From Pseudoalteromonas phenolica (GTDB lineage: Bacteria > Pseudomonadota > Gammaproteobacteria > Enterobacterales > Alteromonadaceae), in NCBI RefSeq assembly GCF_005886345.1, contig NZ_PNEC01000015.1, positions 1 to 54,108 of the forward strand: 54,108 nucleotides of DNA, written 5' to 3'. This document shows positions 39,689 through 49,565 of the stretch, piece after piece. Positions within the stretch are counted from its first letter, which is position 1. Every line of letters begins with the position of its first letter. The position numbers and the translations under genes are program-made. The notes under the pieces are model-generated. The model had not been told where the DNA came from and searched no databases. It saw nothing but the letters and a program-made list of their open reading frames with translations.

Positions 39689-41839
39689 TTATTGCTCTGA
39701 TAACTGTTTAGACTGTATCGCGGTTAGAGCAATCGTATAGACAATGTCTTCTACTAGTGCACCGCGGCTTAAGTCGTTCACAGGTTTGCGCATACCTTGA
39801 AGCATAGGACCAATACTTACCAGTTCAGCACTTCTTTGTACTGCCTTATAAGTCGTATTACCAGTATTTAAGTCTGGGAATACAAACACAGTTGCTTTAC
39901 CTGCAACTTTACTGTTTGGAGCCTTTTTACGTGCTACGTTTTCCATAATCGCTGCGTCGTACTGTAGTGGGCCATCAATTTCAAGATCAGGGCGTTTTTC
40001 CTGAGCAATTTTAGTGGCTTCACGCACTTTATCTACATCAGCACCATGGCCAGACTCACCTGTAGAATAGCTGATCATGGCAACTCGTGGCTCAATACCA
40101 AATGCCGCAGCAGAGTCAGCTGACTGAATGGCGATATCGGCAAGTTGCTCAGCAGTAGGGTCTGGGTTAATAGCGCAGTCTCCATAAACTAATACTTGAT
40201 CAGGTAGTAACATAAAGAACACAGAACTCACTAAAGATGAACCCGGCGCAGTTTTAATGAGCTGAAGAGGAGGGCGAATAGTATTCGCTGTGGTATTCAC
40301 CGTACCAGATACAAGGCCATCGACTTCGTTTTCAGCGAGCATCATAGTGCCTAAAACAACATTGTCTTGCAGTTGCTCTTTAGCAACCACAGGGGTAAGG
40401 CCCTTGTTCTTACGCAACTCAACCATAGGTGCAACATAATTATCTTGGATCTCACCTGGATCTTTAATAATAACGTTTTCGTTGAGCTCTACACCTTGTT
40501 GAAGCGCAATACGTTCGATTTCTTCTCTTTCACCCAATAGTACAGTTTTGGCAATGCCACGTTCACCACAAATTGCAGCAGCTTTGATAGTGCGAGGTTC
40601 ATTGCCCTCAGGAAGCACGATGGTTTTCTTTGCTTGACGCGCTAAATCGGTCAACAAGAATCTAAATGCAGGAGGAGAAAGCTTGCGTGTTTTCGCAACG
40701 TCTTTGGCTAAAGTATCTAACCAATCTGAGTCGATGTTCGCAGCATTATGCTCTTTTACTTTTTCAATACGCTGTTCGTCATCACTTGGTACTTCCATAT
40801 TAAAGTTGTGAAGTAACAAAGATGTACGCCAAGTATCAGCTTCAGTGGCTAGAATCGGCAGACCCGTTTCCATTGCCTGTTCACATAAAGTCATGATGCG
40901 TGGTTCAGGTTTAAAACCACCCGTCAATAAAATCGCACCTAATTTGGTACCATTCATAGCTGACAAACACGCTGCCACTAACACATCAGAGCGGTCTCCC
41001 GGTGTAACTAGTAACGCACCCGGGGTAAAGTGATTCAAGATATTTGATACCGTTCGGGCACAAAAGGTGACACGACGTAAACGTCTATGAGCCATGTCAC
41101 CGGTATTGATCACTTCGGCTTTTAGGTAATCACTTAAGTCTGCTACACGTGGCGCGACTAGATCGAAATCCCAAGGAATTGCGCCAAGTAACATAAACGG
41201 GTGTTTCCTGAAAATAGGCAATGACGCCAAACGGTTCATTTCATTCTCAAGTTCTTCAGGTTCATACTGGTCAACTAAATCAGCACGTGCGCGGCCTTCT
41301 TCATCAAGCGGAGCATTTACTTTGTTGAAAATACATCCCAGTACACGACTGTGATCTATGCCGCCGTAGTTACCAGATGCTATTTCTAATCTATCTTCTA
41401 ATTGTTCGTTGGTATCATTACCTGGTGTTAATACAAATACGATGTCTGCACCAAGTGTTTGTGCGATTTCACGGTTAACACGACCAGCATAAGGCTGAAG
41501 GCGAGTTGGCACCATACCTTCGATAATCGCAACTTCATCATCACAGATGGCACTTTCGAAGCGCTCAACGATTTCTTCTAGCAGATCATTGCCTTTACCA
41601 TCACCAATCATTTGTTCAGCATAACTAAGTTCAAACGGCATTGGAGGCTGAATAGTGGAACCTTGTTGCACAATAACTGTCGATTTCTCAGGCCCTATAT
41701 CGTCTTTACGAGGTTGAGCAATGGGTTTGAAAAAGTTTACTTTTACTGCTTTTTGCTCAAGCGCACGTACAAGACCAACAGAGACAGATGTTAAACCAAC
41801 CCCAGTAGAGATGGGGATTAACATGATCCTACGGCTCAT
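39689..41839 (-). CDS. pta: Phosphate acetyltransferase (long form)
   Basis: A 716-residue Pta that converts acetyl-CoA and phosphate to acetyl phosphate. The order is an N-terminal P-loop/BioD-like domain ([27 protein letters not shown]), a central DRTGG domain (about 220-330), and the C-terminal PTA_PTB catalytic domain (from [15 protein letters not shown] to [16 protein letters not shown]). The length agrees with E. coli Pta (714). I start at the ATG at 41837-41839, which overlaps the ackA stop by one base. It is co-transcribed with ackA. Confidence 0.97.
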   Translation of the reverse strand: MSRRIMLIPISTGVGLTSVSVGLVRALEQKAVKVNFFKPIAQPRKDDIGPEKSTVIVQQGSTIQPPMPFELSYAEQMIGDGKGNDLLEEIVERFESAICDDEVAIIEGMVPTRLQPYAGRVNREIAQTLGADIVFVLTPGNDTNEQLEDRLEIASGNYGGIDHSRVLGCIFNKVNAPLDEEGRARADLVDQYEPEELENEMNRLASLPIFRKHPFMLLGAIPWDFDLVAPRVADLSDYLKAEVINTGDMAHRRLRRVTFCARTVSNILNHFTPGALLVTPGDRSDVLVAACLSAMNGTKLGAILLTGGFKPEPRIMTLCEQAMETGLPILATEADTWRTSLLLHNFNMEVPSDDEQRIEKVKEHNAANIDSDWLDTLAKDVAKTRKLSPPAFRFLLTDLARQAKKTIVLPEGNEPRTIKAAAICGERGIAKTVLLGEREEIERIALQQGVELNENVIIKDPGEIQDNYVAPMVELRKNKGLTPVVAKEQLQDNVVLGTMMLAENEVDGLVSGTVNTTANTIRPPLQLIKTAPGSSLVSSVFFMLLPDQVLVYGDCAINPDPTAEQLADIAIQSADSAAAFGIEPRVAMISYSTGESGHGADVDKVREATKIAQEKRPDLEIDGPLQYDAAIMENVARKKAPNSKVAGKATVFVFPDLNTGNTTYKAVQRSAELVSIGPMLQGMRKPVNDLSRGALVEDIVYTIALTAIQSKQLSEQ

Positions 41840-43038
41840 TATTTTTGCTCCTGTGCAATGTTTGCTGCATCGTTGGCAATCATCCATTCTTCATTGGTAG
41901 GCACCACTATGGCACATGGCGCTGTTTGCTTTGTGATCACACCTTCAGAACCAAAGCGTGCCGCAAGGTTCTTATCATTGTCGATTTCTAAACCTAAGAA
42001 GGATAAATGTGCAACGACCTTAGCGCGAATAACATCTGAATTTTCACCAATGCCACCCGTGAAAATCAGTGCGTCTAACCCACCTAATGGCACTACAAAC
42101 GCTGCAATTTGTTTTGCTAAACGATAGCAGAATATATCTAATGCAAGTGCTGCTTGCTGATGCCCGTCAGCCGCAGATTCTTCAATGGTTCTACAATCAT
42201 TAGAAAGTTCACTAATGCCTAGTAAGCCACTTTCTTTGTTCAAGAGTGTATCTATTTGCTTTGCGGAGTAATTCAGTTGCTCAGTCAGGTAATTGAAAAT
42301 GCCCGGGTCAATATCGCCGCTGCGGGTGCCCATCACCAAGCCTTCAAGTGGTGTCATACCCATACTGGTATCTACCGATTTACCATTTTTAATAGCTGTA
42401 ACAGAGCAACCATTGCCTAAATGCGCACTGATAACCTTGGAGTCTGTTTCGTTAAGGTTTAAGGTCTTGATTGCTTCTGCCGATACAAAGGCATGACTGG
42501 TGCCATGGAAACCATAGCGTCTGATCCCATGTTGTTTGTAAAGCGTATAAGGCAGCGCATATAAGAAAGCTTCTGGCGACATGCTTTGATGGAATGCGGT
42601 ATCAAACACAGCAATTTGCGGTAAATGAGAAAACGCAGATTGCGCCGCTTTGATACCAAGCAAGTTAGCAGGGTTATGCAGTGGCGCAAGTGAAGAAGTC
42701 TTGGTGATTGCTTCTATCACATCTGGTGTGATTAATGCTGATTTTGTGAAGTGCTCACCACCATGAACAACACGATGTCCAACAGCAATTAGGCTCGAAT
42801 CTAATTGTAAGTGCTTTACTAGTTCGACTAATTTTGCAATTGCAGTTTGATGAGCATCGTTTGGTGATAGCGCGATCAGTTGCTTGTCACCATTAAACTT
42901 GTACTTGATTTGCGGATCTTGCTCGCCTAAACGTTCAGCTAGACCTGAAAGAAGCTCGTCACCCGACACAGTGTCGATGATGGCAAACTTTAAACTAGAG
43001 CTTCCGCAATTTAAAACCAGTACATGAGATGAGGGCAT
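41839..43038 (-). CDS. ackA: Acetate kinase
   Basis: A 399-residue ASKHA kinase that makes acetate and ATP from acetyl phosphate. Signatures are [15 protein letters not shown] at the N-terminus, [49 protein letters not shown] and [12 protein letters not shown] use the ATG at 43036-43038, which has GGAA six bases upstream and fits the family length. An in-frame TTG reaches seven codons further. It is the first gene of ackA-pta; yfbV is divergent, as in E. coli. Confidence 0.97.
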   Translation of the reverse strand: MPSSHVLVLNCGSSSLKFAIIDTVSGDELLSGLAERLGEQDPQIKYKFNGDKQLIALSPNDAHQTAIAKLVELVKHLQLDSSLIAVGHRVVHGGEHFTKSALITPDVIEAITKTSSLAPLHNPANLLGIKAAQSAFSHLPQIAVFDTAFHQSMSPEAFLYALPYTLYKQHGIRRYGFHGTSHAFVSAEAIKTLNLNETDSKVISAHLGNGCSVTAIKNGKSVDTSMGMTPLEGLVMGTRSGDIDPGIFNYLTEQLNYSAKQIDTLLNKESGLLGISELSNDCRTIEESAADGHQQAALALDIFCYRLAKQIAAFVVPLGGLDALIFTGGIGENSDVIRAKVVAHLSFLGLEIDNDKNLAARFGSEGVITKQTAPCAIVVPTNEEWMIANDAANIAQEQK

Positions 43039-43192
43039 ATGCATTTCCAATTTTGACAATAACAGTAAATGCGTATTAAGCTTAAGCGAAGACGCAGTAT
43101 AAGCTACGCATTAATACAAAGATATAATAGACAGTCGAACACTGTATATTTTACTTCAATTTTGACTGAAAAGTTAGCTTCTAGGAGTCCTA

Positions 43193-43645
43193 ATGCAAAA
43201 AAGTCTCATTTCTCAAATGCAACTTGGACGACAATACGCCAAAGAATGGCCAATGCGCAAAGAACTTGCGCCTATATTTGCAGAGTTTAGAGTAATTAAA
43301 GCAACTGAACTTGCTATTAATGTGATGCCCTTGTTAGCCGTAATTACCTTTGTGTTGCAAACGAACTGGCTGGGAAATCAATATTTACCTCAATCTTTAG
43401 CGATTGCCTTATTTTTCTTATCTTTACCCGCACAAGGCTTACTTTGGTTAGGGAAACGTGCTGATACGCCGCTTAATCCATCTTTAAATACTTGGTATCA
43501 AGAATTGTTTAATAAGATGGTCGCCAATGGCTATGATGCACCCATGCAATTACAGTCTCGCAGACCCACTTATCGAACCTTGGCAAAACTTTTAAAAGAT
43601 ATGTTTGAGAAAATGGATAAGGCATTCACTAAAGAGCAGTTTTAA
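43193..43645 (+). CDS. yfbV: UPF0208 membrane protein YfbV
   Basis: A 150-residue inner-membrane protein with two transmembrane segments (about 46-62 and 68-87). It has the UPF0208/DUF412 blocks GRQYAKEWPMRKELAPIF, FFLSLPAQGLLWLGKRADTPL and RRPTYRTLAKLL. In E. coli the family has been linked to chromosome macrodomain insulation, though its biochemistry is unclear. AGGAG precedes the ATG. The position divergent from ackA-pta is conserved. Confidence 0.93.
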   Translation: MQKSLISQMQLGRQYAKEWPMRKELAPIFAEFRVIKATELAINVMPLLAVITFVLQTNWLGNQYLPQSLAIALFFLSLPAQGLLWLGKRADTPLNPSLNTWYQELFNKMVANGYDAPMQLQSRRPTYRTLAKLLKDMFEKMDKAFTKEQF

Positions 43646-43657
43646 ACTGCTCTTTTT
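43631..43657 (+). terminator. Intrinsic terminator of yfbV
   Basis: GAGCAG and CTGCTC, extended by AAA and TTT, form a hairpin followed by a T-run. The left arm overlaps the end of the coding region. Confidence 0.85.
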
Positions 43658-43718
43658 AGTTATACTAATCCTCACTGCAAATCACTTGGATGAAAGGATG
43701 GGAATTTAACAGAACAGA

Positions 43719-44519
43719 TTACACTTTTTGATATTCGCTTAAATAAAAAGATAGAGTAATTGTATGACTCTGCTTTTCCTTTAAGGCGTCATAGTGACTT
43801 TCTTTAAACTTCCAAGCAAATGGTGTCATTTGTATTAAATGCTCAATGATTTCTGTTTTAATCTCTATTCGTTTTTCAAGTTCATGGTGTTTAACTAATT
43901 TAAACCCAGCAGGGGTATCTGGATGTGTATGTAAATTCACTTCAGGGTAAATTAACGACTTAAGCTCAAATAAATGTTTAGGGCCCGGGTTCACTAAAAT
44001 TACTTTACCTGTGCTCCTCACCAGCCTTTGTAATTCTTGTTCAAAAACGGGGGCGAACACAGTGACAACACAGTCCATACTTTCATCTGCAAATGGTGCT
44101 TGTTTAGCTGAGGCAACACTAAAATTGGCCTCTTTATATCGCTTAGCCGCATATTTAACGGCTGATTTTGAAATATCGAGCCCATATACATCACATTCGG
44201 GCAGTTCATTGGCAAATAAGTGCGTATAAAATCCTTCACCACAGCCTAAATCGAGCAATGTTTGAGGAGAAGATAGTGCAATAAGATTGGCAATCTCTTG
44301 TCTCAAAAAGTGATAATGGTCAGTTGCAAAAAAGGCACGACGCGCTTGAACCATATCTAAATTATCACCGGGTTGTTTTGATTTTTTATTCTGAACAGGC
44401 AGTAAGTTGACATAGCCTTCTTTGGCGAAATCAAATTGGTGTCTGTTTTCGCAAGACATGCTATTGCCAGTTTTATTTAACGGAGCCTGACAAAGCGGAC
44501 AGTGATAAATTAGCGTCAT
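43719..44519 (-). CDS. rlmA: 23S rRNA (guanine-745-N1)-methyltransferase
   Basis: A 266-residue SAM methyltransferase. An N-terminal zinc finger uses C7, C10, C23 and H27 (HCPLC, SCENRHQF), and is followed by the family phrase FAKEGYVNLL. The SAM loop LLDLGCGEGFYTH is at about 90-102, with VYGLDISKSAVKYAAKRY after it. This layout is diagnostic for RlmA(I). Its ATG overlaps the stop of the CbiM-like gene (ATGA). Confidence 0.94.
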   Translation of the reverse strand: MTLIYHCPLCQAPLNKTGNSMSCENRHQFDFAKEGYVNLLPVQNKKSKQPGDNLDMVQARRAFFATDHYHFLRQEIANLIALSSPQTLLDLGCGEGFYTHLFANELPECDVYGLDISKSAVKYAAKRYKEANFSVASAKQAPFADESMDCVVTVFAPVFEQELQRLVRSTGKVILVNPGPKHLFELKSLIYPEVNLHTHPDTPAGFKLVKHHELEKRIEIKTEIIEHLIQMTPFAWKFKESHYDALKEKQSHTITLSFYLSEYQKV

Positions 44520-45145
44520 TTATCTAAGTATTCCTTATCATAAAAGGTTTTAACCCAGTGGGGTTTATAAGTAATAAGTAAAGTGATTGCCATACCATTT
44601 AACATGGCTTCGGGAAACCAAATCAAGGTTGCATAAAATAAATAGTTATCTAATAACTGTTGGAATGTGTACGTATCAATTAGCCAATAATACATACCTG
44701 ACGACAATATTTTGAATGCGCCAATACAGCCTGCGCATAAAAATGCACAGACAAAAATATATACAAAATAATGTCTTGGTAATTTGCTGTAACACAGCAC
44801 AAATAGCCCGTAACTGACCAATATGGGAAGTAGCGCAGTAAAAAGATAAAAGTCGGCAAATTCAGAAGATTGAATGGCGCCAAAAGCAAGTAATAAGAGA
44901 CTGGTAAGTAGAGCACTTAAACTTGCTAACCGCCAGCCAAGCACCAAAGTAATTGCGGTTATTCCCAATATATGAATATTTAGATAGGGCAATATCCCCG
45001 CTTTAATTTGCCAAAGCAGTGCCAGTACAACTGAACAAGCAAGTACGCCAGTTTGTCGGATAGGCCTATGCCAAAGCGTTAAATATTCGCGTTTATCGAT
45101 AGTAAACGCGAATATGATTAAGGTAACAAGCGGGGTCAATAACAT
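44516..45145 (-). CDS. CbiM-like energy-coupling-factor permease
   Basis: A 209-residue membrane protein with about six transmembrane helices and a late WFPEAMLNGMAITLLITYKP, which matches the small CbiM-type substrate-binding components of cobalt/nickel ECF transporters. The N-terminal His-rich metal motif of true CbiM is not obvious, so the metal role is uncertain. No CbiQ or CbiO ATPase gene lies nearby. It is between xthA and rlmA in the same direction. Confidence 0.68.
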   Translation of the reverse strand: MLLTPLVTLIIFAFTIDKREYLTLWHRPIRQTGVLACSVVLALLWQIKAGILPYLNIHILGITAITLVLGWRLASLSALLTSLLLLAFGAIQSSEFADFYLFTALLPILVSYGLFVLCYSKLPRHYFVYIFVCAFLCAGCIGAFKILSSGMYYWLIDTYTFQQLLDNYLFYATLIWFPEAMLNGMAITLLITYKPHWVKTFYDKEYLDK

Positions 45146-45159
45146 AGAGTGAGTTCTAA

Positions 45160-45969
45160 TTAAAATTTAAACTCGGCCCAAATTGGCGCATGATCAGAAG
45201 GCTTTTCGATGCCTCTCAATTCGTAATCGATTTCGCTTTCTACACATTTGGCCATCAATGATTCAGTCGCTAATACTACGTCAATGCGAAGGCCTCGGTT
45301 ATCATCAAAACCTTTTGAGCGATAGTCGAACCACGAGTAACGTTCTGTCTTTTCTGGTGTTAATTCGCGGAAAGTGTCTTTAAATCCCCAATCCATTAAC
45401 GTCGCAAGCCATTCGCGTTCTTCTGGTTGGAATGAACATTTGCCAGTTTTCAGCCAACGTTTCTTATTTGGCTCACCAATGCCGATATCTAAGTCTATCG
45501 GTGAGATATTGATATCACCCATTACAATGACATTTTCTTCAGGCGTGTGATTTTCATTTAAGTGTGTCATTAAGTCTTTATAGAACTGACGCTTGTATGG
45601 GAATTTGGTTTCATGATTTATGTTATCACCTTGAGGGAAGTAGCCATTATGAATGATCACATCTTCACCTTTGTCATTCTCGAATACACCTGAAATCATA
45701 CGTTTTTGGGATTCTTCTGTATCAGTCGAAAACCCTTTTTTGATTGATTTAGCAGGTTTCTTCGACATCAGTGCGACACCATAATGTGCCTTTTGACCAT
45801 GGAAATAAACGTGGTAGCCCATAGCTTCTACATCTTCAACCGGAAACGCTTCATCGTGAACTTTGATTTCCTGTAAACCAATTACGTCAGGTTGATGTTT
45901 GTCGATTAATGCTTGCAATTGATGAAGACGAGCACGAAGGCCATTAATGTTAAATGAGATTACTTTCAT
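45160..45969 (-). CDS. xthA: Exodeoxyribonuclease III
   Basis: A 269-residue AP endonuclease / 3'-5' exonuclease for base-excision repair. The EEP-fold motifs are complete: SFNINGLRARLHQL, GLQEIKVHD (metal Glu34), GYFPQGDN, MGDINISPIDLDIG (catalytic Asp and Asn), RIDVVLAT and SDHAPIWAEF (catalytic His). The length matches E. coli XthA (268). Fourteen bases separate it from the CbiM-like gene. Confidence 0.97.
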   Translation of the reverse strand: MKVISFNINGLRARLHQLQALIDKHQPDVIGLQEIKVHDEAFPVEDVEAMGYHVYFHGQKAHYGVALMSKKPAKSIKKGFSTDTEESQKRMISGVFENDKGEDVIIHNGYFPQGDNINHETKFPYKRQFYKDLMTHLNENHTPEENVIVMGDINISPIDLDIGIGEPNKKRWLKTGKCSFQPEEREWLATLMDWGFKDTFRELTPEKTERYSWFDYRSKGFDDNRGLRIDVVLATESLMAKCVESEIDYELRGIEKPSDHAPIWAEFKF

Positions 45970-46324
45970 AATTTGCGCTTATAGTTCTATGTAATTTACG
46001 TACCATTTTAACATTGAAAGGGAGTTGCGAAAGCCCGAGATAGCAATTTAATTATCTATCACTTTTTTCGGTTTGGGAGATATGTTATTTATTGGTCAAT
46101 ACACTCAAGTTTTGGTGAGAAAGCAACCTAACTAGAAGTGCAGTCCGAACTAGTGCATTGAATTATAATGACTTTATTTCTGGTTCGGTTATTGCTTTAA
46201 ACTTAATAAATGCAATTTTAATGGTACAGCTTATTGAATGCTTAAGTTGAACCTGTCATTCACTCATACCAATCAGCTTAATTAAGTGTTATTACAGATT
46301 GGTATTATATAGTAGGGAAATATC
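45970..46324. repeat. Intergenic region with an ATACCAATC inverted repeat
   Basis: A gap of 355 bases without a credible gene. ATACCAATC (46266-46274) is mirrored by GATTGGTAT (46297-46305), and the 22 bases between hold the palindrome CTTAATTAAG (46277-46286). Elements with this end are familiar to me as dispersed intergenic repeats in Pseudoalteromonas, Shewanella and Colwellia genomes; only one copy is seen in this window. It also holds the promoter for the next gene. Confidence 0.55.
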
Positions 46325-46990
46325 ATGAGCGTCGTATTAGAAGATAGACCAATTGAACAAGTCAGAGAAGAAGTAATAGACAACCTAATTTACAACTACA
46401 GCCATGGTGTTATTTCCGCAGAGGCATTTGAAAGACGTTTAGACAAAGCAATGAGTACACAGGTTCATGCTGAAATCGTTGCTTTAACGGCCGACCTTAC
46501 TATGCAAGCTGACGAGAAGTATACGGCACAAAAAGATGCGAGCTTAAATATTAATTACGGACAAAAATCTGCAGGCGACAAGCTAGATATTAAAACGGTT
46601 TTAGGAAACAGCTCTCGAACAGGTAAATGGGCGGTACCGAAAGAAATTAACTTATTGAATGTACTGGGTTCTACAACCTTAGATTTTTCCGATGCTGTAT
46701 TTGAGCATCAAGAAGTTACTGTAAATGTAAATTGCATACTGGGTTCAGAGAAAATTTTAATCCCCGAAGGCGTAAACGTGATCTGTGAGGCTTTTTGCAT
46801 TCTAGGTAATGTAGAAAATAAAGCGCCATCTATTGCGCCAAAACAAGCACCGACTATAAAGATTAAAGGCAAACTGTGGTTAGGCTCAGTTGACGTTGAA
46901 ATTAAGCGCACGATTAAAGAAAAGTTTGTGAGCTTTGCTAATGAACTTAAATCATTATTTGATGATGGTAGTTATGGTAAATATAAATAA
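46325..46990 (+). CDS. DUF1707 / LiaF-like protein
   Basis: A 221-residue protein with no membrane segment. Residues 1-60 (REEVIDNLIYNYSHGVISAEAFERRLDKAMS) are a SHOCT/DUF1707-type helical hairpin. Residues 90-200 carry the repeated beta-helix pattern of LiaF-like 'cell-wall-active antibiotic response' domains (INLLNVLGSTTLDFSDAVF, NCILGSEKILIPEGV, LWLGSVDVEI). Such proteins are thought to sense or respond to envelope stress. It stands alone with a terminator after it. Confidence 0.8.
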   Translation: MSVVLEDRPIEQVREEVIDNLIYNYSHGVISAEAFERRLDKAMSTQVHAEIVALTADLTMQADEKYTAQKDASLNINYGQKSAGDKLDIKTVLGNSSRTGKWAVPKEINLLNVLGSTTLDFSDAVFEHQEVTVNVNCILGSEKILIPEGVNVICEAFCILGNVENKAPSIAPKQAPTIKIKGKLWLGSVDVEIKRTIKEKFVSFANELKSLFDDGSYGKYK

Positions 46991-47003
46991 ACAGGATATG
47001 AGA

Positions 47004-47030
47004 GGGCACGCTTAAACGTGCCCTTTTTAT
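47004..47030 (+). terminator. Intrinsic terminator after the DUF1707 gene
   Basis: GGGCACG and CGTGCCC pair around CTTAAA, followed by five Ts. Confidence 0.92.
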
Positions 47031-47857
47031 CATACTTTTTGTTCGGTAAACTTTAAAAAGAAAATTAAATTCGCAATAAACCATAAATCTTTAATTAAAA
47101 AGTGGCCAGTCGTAGATAAAATAGTTGATGACGTAACTGCGCCTGGGGTTGTAGCTAAAAATGTTTGCGTCATGATAAAAACAGCAAGTGACATTAACAC
47201 GCCAATCCAAAGTACTTTTTTGTTATATATGGCTGCAATCAAAAGTGAAACAGCTAACAAATCATAAACACCAATTAAATTCGAAGCAGTTTGTAAATCC
47301 CAAACACTATACATCCAAGACATAAATGGTGAAGTTTGCAGTAAGTCTTCGATCCCTTGTGCTTCTATCAAGGTAAACTTCATACCCCCGATCCAAACGA
47401 GTACGACCAAAACAGGGAAAATTGCAATCCACTTCATTGCATACTGAGACAGGTTTGGGTTAAGTAGACAGATGCCAATTGAAAGTAACGCAAAATACTT
47501 AATGACGCCTTGGCCTGCTCCGATGACAGGAAATCCGCCCATGCTTTCAATCCACATACTCGTTGAAAAAAGGCTTAGTAAAGGCACTACAGAGACAACA
47601 ATAAGTAGGGATGCTAAGGCTGGTTTAACTTTTTCAAAGTACATAGAAAGTATCGAAAATACAGCAAGTAAAGAAAAGCATAAAGCAGCCAGCATGTTAG
47701 CAAGTTCATAACTTAGGAGTGAGTTGAAGCCAAAAAAATTGACTGTTTTTTCGATATGTCTATGACTGCCCATTAGCAACATACTCGTGCTCATCAATAT
47801 ACTTGATAATCCAACTAACAAGAACGCTACGTTGGTATTGCAATAAAACTTTTTCAT
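47030..47857 (-). CDS. DUF417 / RclC-like membrane protein
   Basis: A 275-residue protein with about eight transmembrane helices. The conserved phrase WIGGMKFTLIEAQGIEDLLQTSPFMSWMY (about 125-153) is the hallmark of DUF417, which includes E. coli YkgB/RclC of the reactive-chlorine response. The C-terminal TPGAVTSSTILSTTGHFLIKDL also fits. No RclA, RclB or RclR gene is near, so the chlorine link is by family only. It is a single gene. Confidence 0.82.
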   Translation of the reverse strand: MKKFYCNTNVAFLLVGLSSILMSTSMLLMGSHRHIEKTVNFFGFNSLLSYELANMLAALCFSLLAVFSILSMYFEKVKPALASLLIVVSVVPLLSLFSTSMWIESMGGFPVIGAGQGVIKYFALLSIGICLLNPNLSQYAMKWIAIFPVLVVLVWIGGMKFTLIEAQGIEDLLQTSPFMSWMYSVWDLQTASNLIGVYDLLAVSLLIAAIYNKKVLWIGVLMSLAVFIMTQTFLATTPGAVTSSTILSTTGHFLIKDLWFIANLIFFLKFTEQKV

Positions 47858-48013
47858 TTAACAACCTTTTTAATTGGGAATACGCAATAAGACCGAGAAA
47901 GCGAAAATTTATTTCAACTTGTCTTAATTTTAGAGTTTCCGTTTATCGTGAATTGTTTATTTTGAAATTTAAAGCTATCAGAATAACATCGCACTTAAAC
48001 ACGGGAATTTTAA

Positions 48014-49201
48014 ATGATTAAAACACTTATTTATTGTGTCTTATTGCTGATAGCTATACCCAGTATCGCTAAGCAACAAACTGTTGTTCTTATCTCACTT
48101 GATGGTTTTCGGTGGGATTATATTGAAAAGCATAACGCTAAAAATATTAAACGCATCGCTGATAGCGGTGTTCGAGCCACTAAAATGTGGCCTGTTTATC
48201 CAAGTAAAACCTTTCCAAACCATATATCCATAATTACAGGCTTATTACCGGTCAATCACGGTATTATTGACAATAAGTTCTGTGATAAACAAAGAGGTGA
48301 TTGTTATAAAATGGGCAAAGGGCAGGGAGATAGTACTTGGCTTAATGGCATACCTTTATGGAATCTGGCAAAAATGCAAGGGCTCAAATCAGCTGCATAT
48401 TTCTGGCCAGAATCCGATGCGCGCTTTAATGGTATGACCCCTGACTATTACTACCATTACTCAAAGCATAGTGATTACCAAACTCGTATTGACCAAATGG
48501 TTGAGTGGTTAAAATTACCAAAAGAACAAAGACCAAGTTTTGTTGCAGGGTATTTTTCATTAGTCGATAGTATGGGCCATGACTTTGGCCCTGATAGCAA
48601 AGAAGTATATGATGCCGTGCAAAAAATGGATAAGCTAATCGGGCAGTTTAATGAGCGCTTAAAAAAGCTGCCTCATGATGTAAACTTAGTGCTGGTGGCT
48701 GATCATGGTATGTCCTCATTAAAAGAAGACAAAACAATCACGATTAGCAGCCTGAATATTCCAAAGTCTTGGACGGTGAAAAACACAGGACCAAGAGTAC
48801 TTATTTATGCGAATGACGCTTCAATTGAAAACATTAATACAGCAAAGCAACAGCTGCGTCTTATCTCAAACAATCGGTATGCAGTGCTAGATGAGACGAT
48901 TTTAAAGCAGCGCCATTACCATGGCACCCCAAGGATCCCAGATATTATCTTAGAAACCAAAGCTCCGAGTGTTTTTAGTCTTGATGGTAAATTAGATTAT
49001 AAAGGTACTCACGGATTTGCAAATACAGATGATATGGCTGCTATGTTTGTTGCAACTGGGCCTGCTTTCAAAAAGGGCCATAAAATTAAAGAAATGAGTA
49101 ATTTAGAAATATACCCAACAGTAGCTAAAATACTGGGCTTAGAGCTGATAAGAAATGTAGATTCAGATGGTGAAACACTTCTAAAAGCGCTAAACGAATA
49201 A
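48014..49201 (+). CDS. Exported nucleotide pyrophosphatase/phosphodiesterase-like enzyme
   Basis: A 395-residue protein with a signal peptide ending IPSIA (about residue 19). It belongs to the alkaline-phosphatase superfamily, NPP type. The metal Asp30 is in SLDGFRWDY, the nucleophile Thr66 in YPSKTFPNHISI, with Asn69, and further metal ligands in SLVDSMGHDFGP, VADHGMS and THGFANTD. Periplasmic or secreted hydrolysis of nucleotide or lipid phosphodiesters is expected. No terminator lies between its promoter and the divergent RclC-like gene; its own terminator follows. Confidence 0.93.
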   Translation: MIKTLIYCVLLLIAIPSIAKQQTVVLISLDGFRWDYIEKHNAKNIKRIADSGVRATKMWPVYPSKTFPNHISIITGLLPVNHGIIDNKFCDKQRGDCYKMGKGQGDSTWLNGIPLWNLAKMQGLKSAAYFWPESDARFNGMTPDYYYHYSKHSDYQTRIDQMVEWLKLPKEQRPSFVAGYFSLVDSMGHDFGPDSKEVYDAVQKMDKLIGQFNERLKKLPHDVNLVLVADHGMSSLKEDKTITISSLNIPKSWTVKNTGPRVLIYANDASIENINTAKQQLRLISNNRYAVLDETILKQRHYHGTPRIPDIILETKAPSVFSLDGKLDYKGTHGFANTDDMAAMFVATGPAFKKGHKIKEMSNLEIYPTVAKILGLELIRNVDSDGETLLKALNE

Positions 49202-49235
49202 TTAAAATAAAATTCGGAAACTAAACGTTTTAAAT

Positions 49236-49266
49236 AAAAAGAGTAACCATAAGGTTACTCTTTTTT
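49236..49266. terminator. Terminator after the phosphodiesterase gene
   Basis: GAGTAACC and GGTTACTC pair around ATAA, with As to the left and six Ts to the right. The right arm covers the stop codon of the small minus-strand gene. Confidence 0.9.
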
Positions 49267-49425
49267 GGTTGGAAACTTTTTATCATCATTGTTTTGTTTG
49301 AAGCTTGTCGATTGTGTGTGACTTTTATCTAATTTATTTAAATGAGAGACAGGCTCTGCTAACGCCGAGGTTGAGCCAAAACATAAAACTAAACTAAAAA
49401 TCTTTTTATACGCTGATGCAAACAT
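49255..49425 (-). CDS. Small exported protein of 56 residues
   Basis: Read from ATG at 49423-49425 to TAA at 49255-49257. The N-terminus MFASAYKKIFSLVLCFGS followed by TSALA is a clear Sec signal peptide. The mature part is about 33 residues, hydrophilic and rich in Lys, Ser, Asn and Asp. The ribosome site CAGGGAA lies five bases upstream. Stop codon and terminator overlap neatly. I recognise no family. Its neighbours are the phosphodiesterase (convergent) and, upstream in the same direction, ptrB lies on the far side of its promoter region. Confidence 0.6.
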   Translation of the reverse strand: MFASAYKKIFSLVLCFGSTSALAEPVSHLNKLDKSHTQSTSFKQNNDDKKFPTKKE

Positions 49426-49565
49426 AACAATTCCCTGAGCCTAAGCTACTTTTGATATGTTTTAATTTTAGCAATGAAGAACCGAAATGTGTGTGTCGAA
49501 GTGTAGCGAAATGTAAGAGAATGTAAGACCAGTTAATCCGGCCTTACATTTACTGAATAACTATT

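Noticed and set aside
44516..45145. Complete cobalt/nickel ECF transporter
   Set aside because: Only the CbiM-like permease is present; no CbiN, CbiQ or CbiO gene is adjacent.
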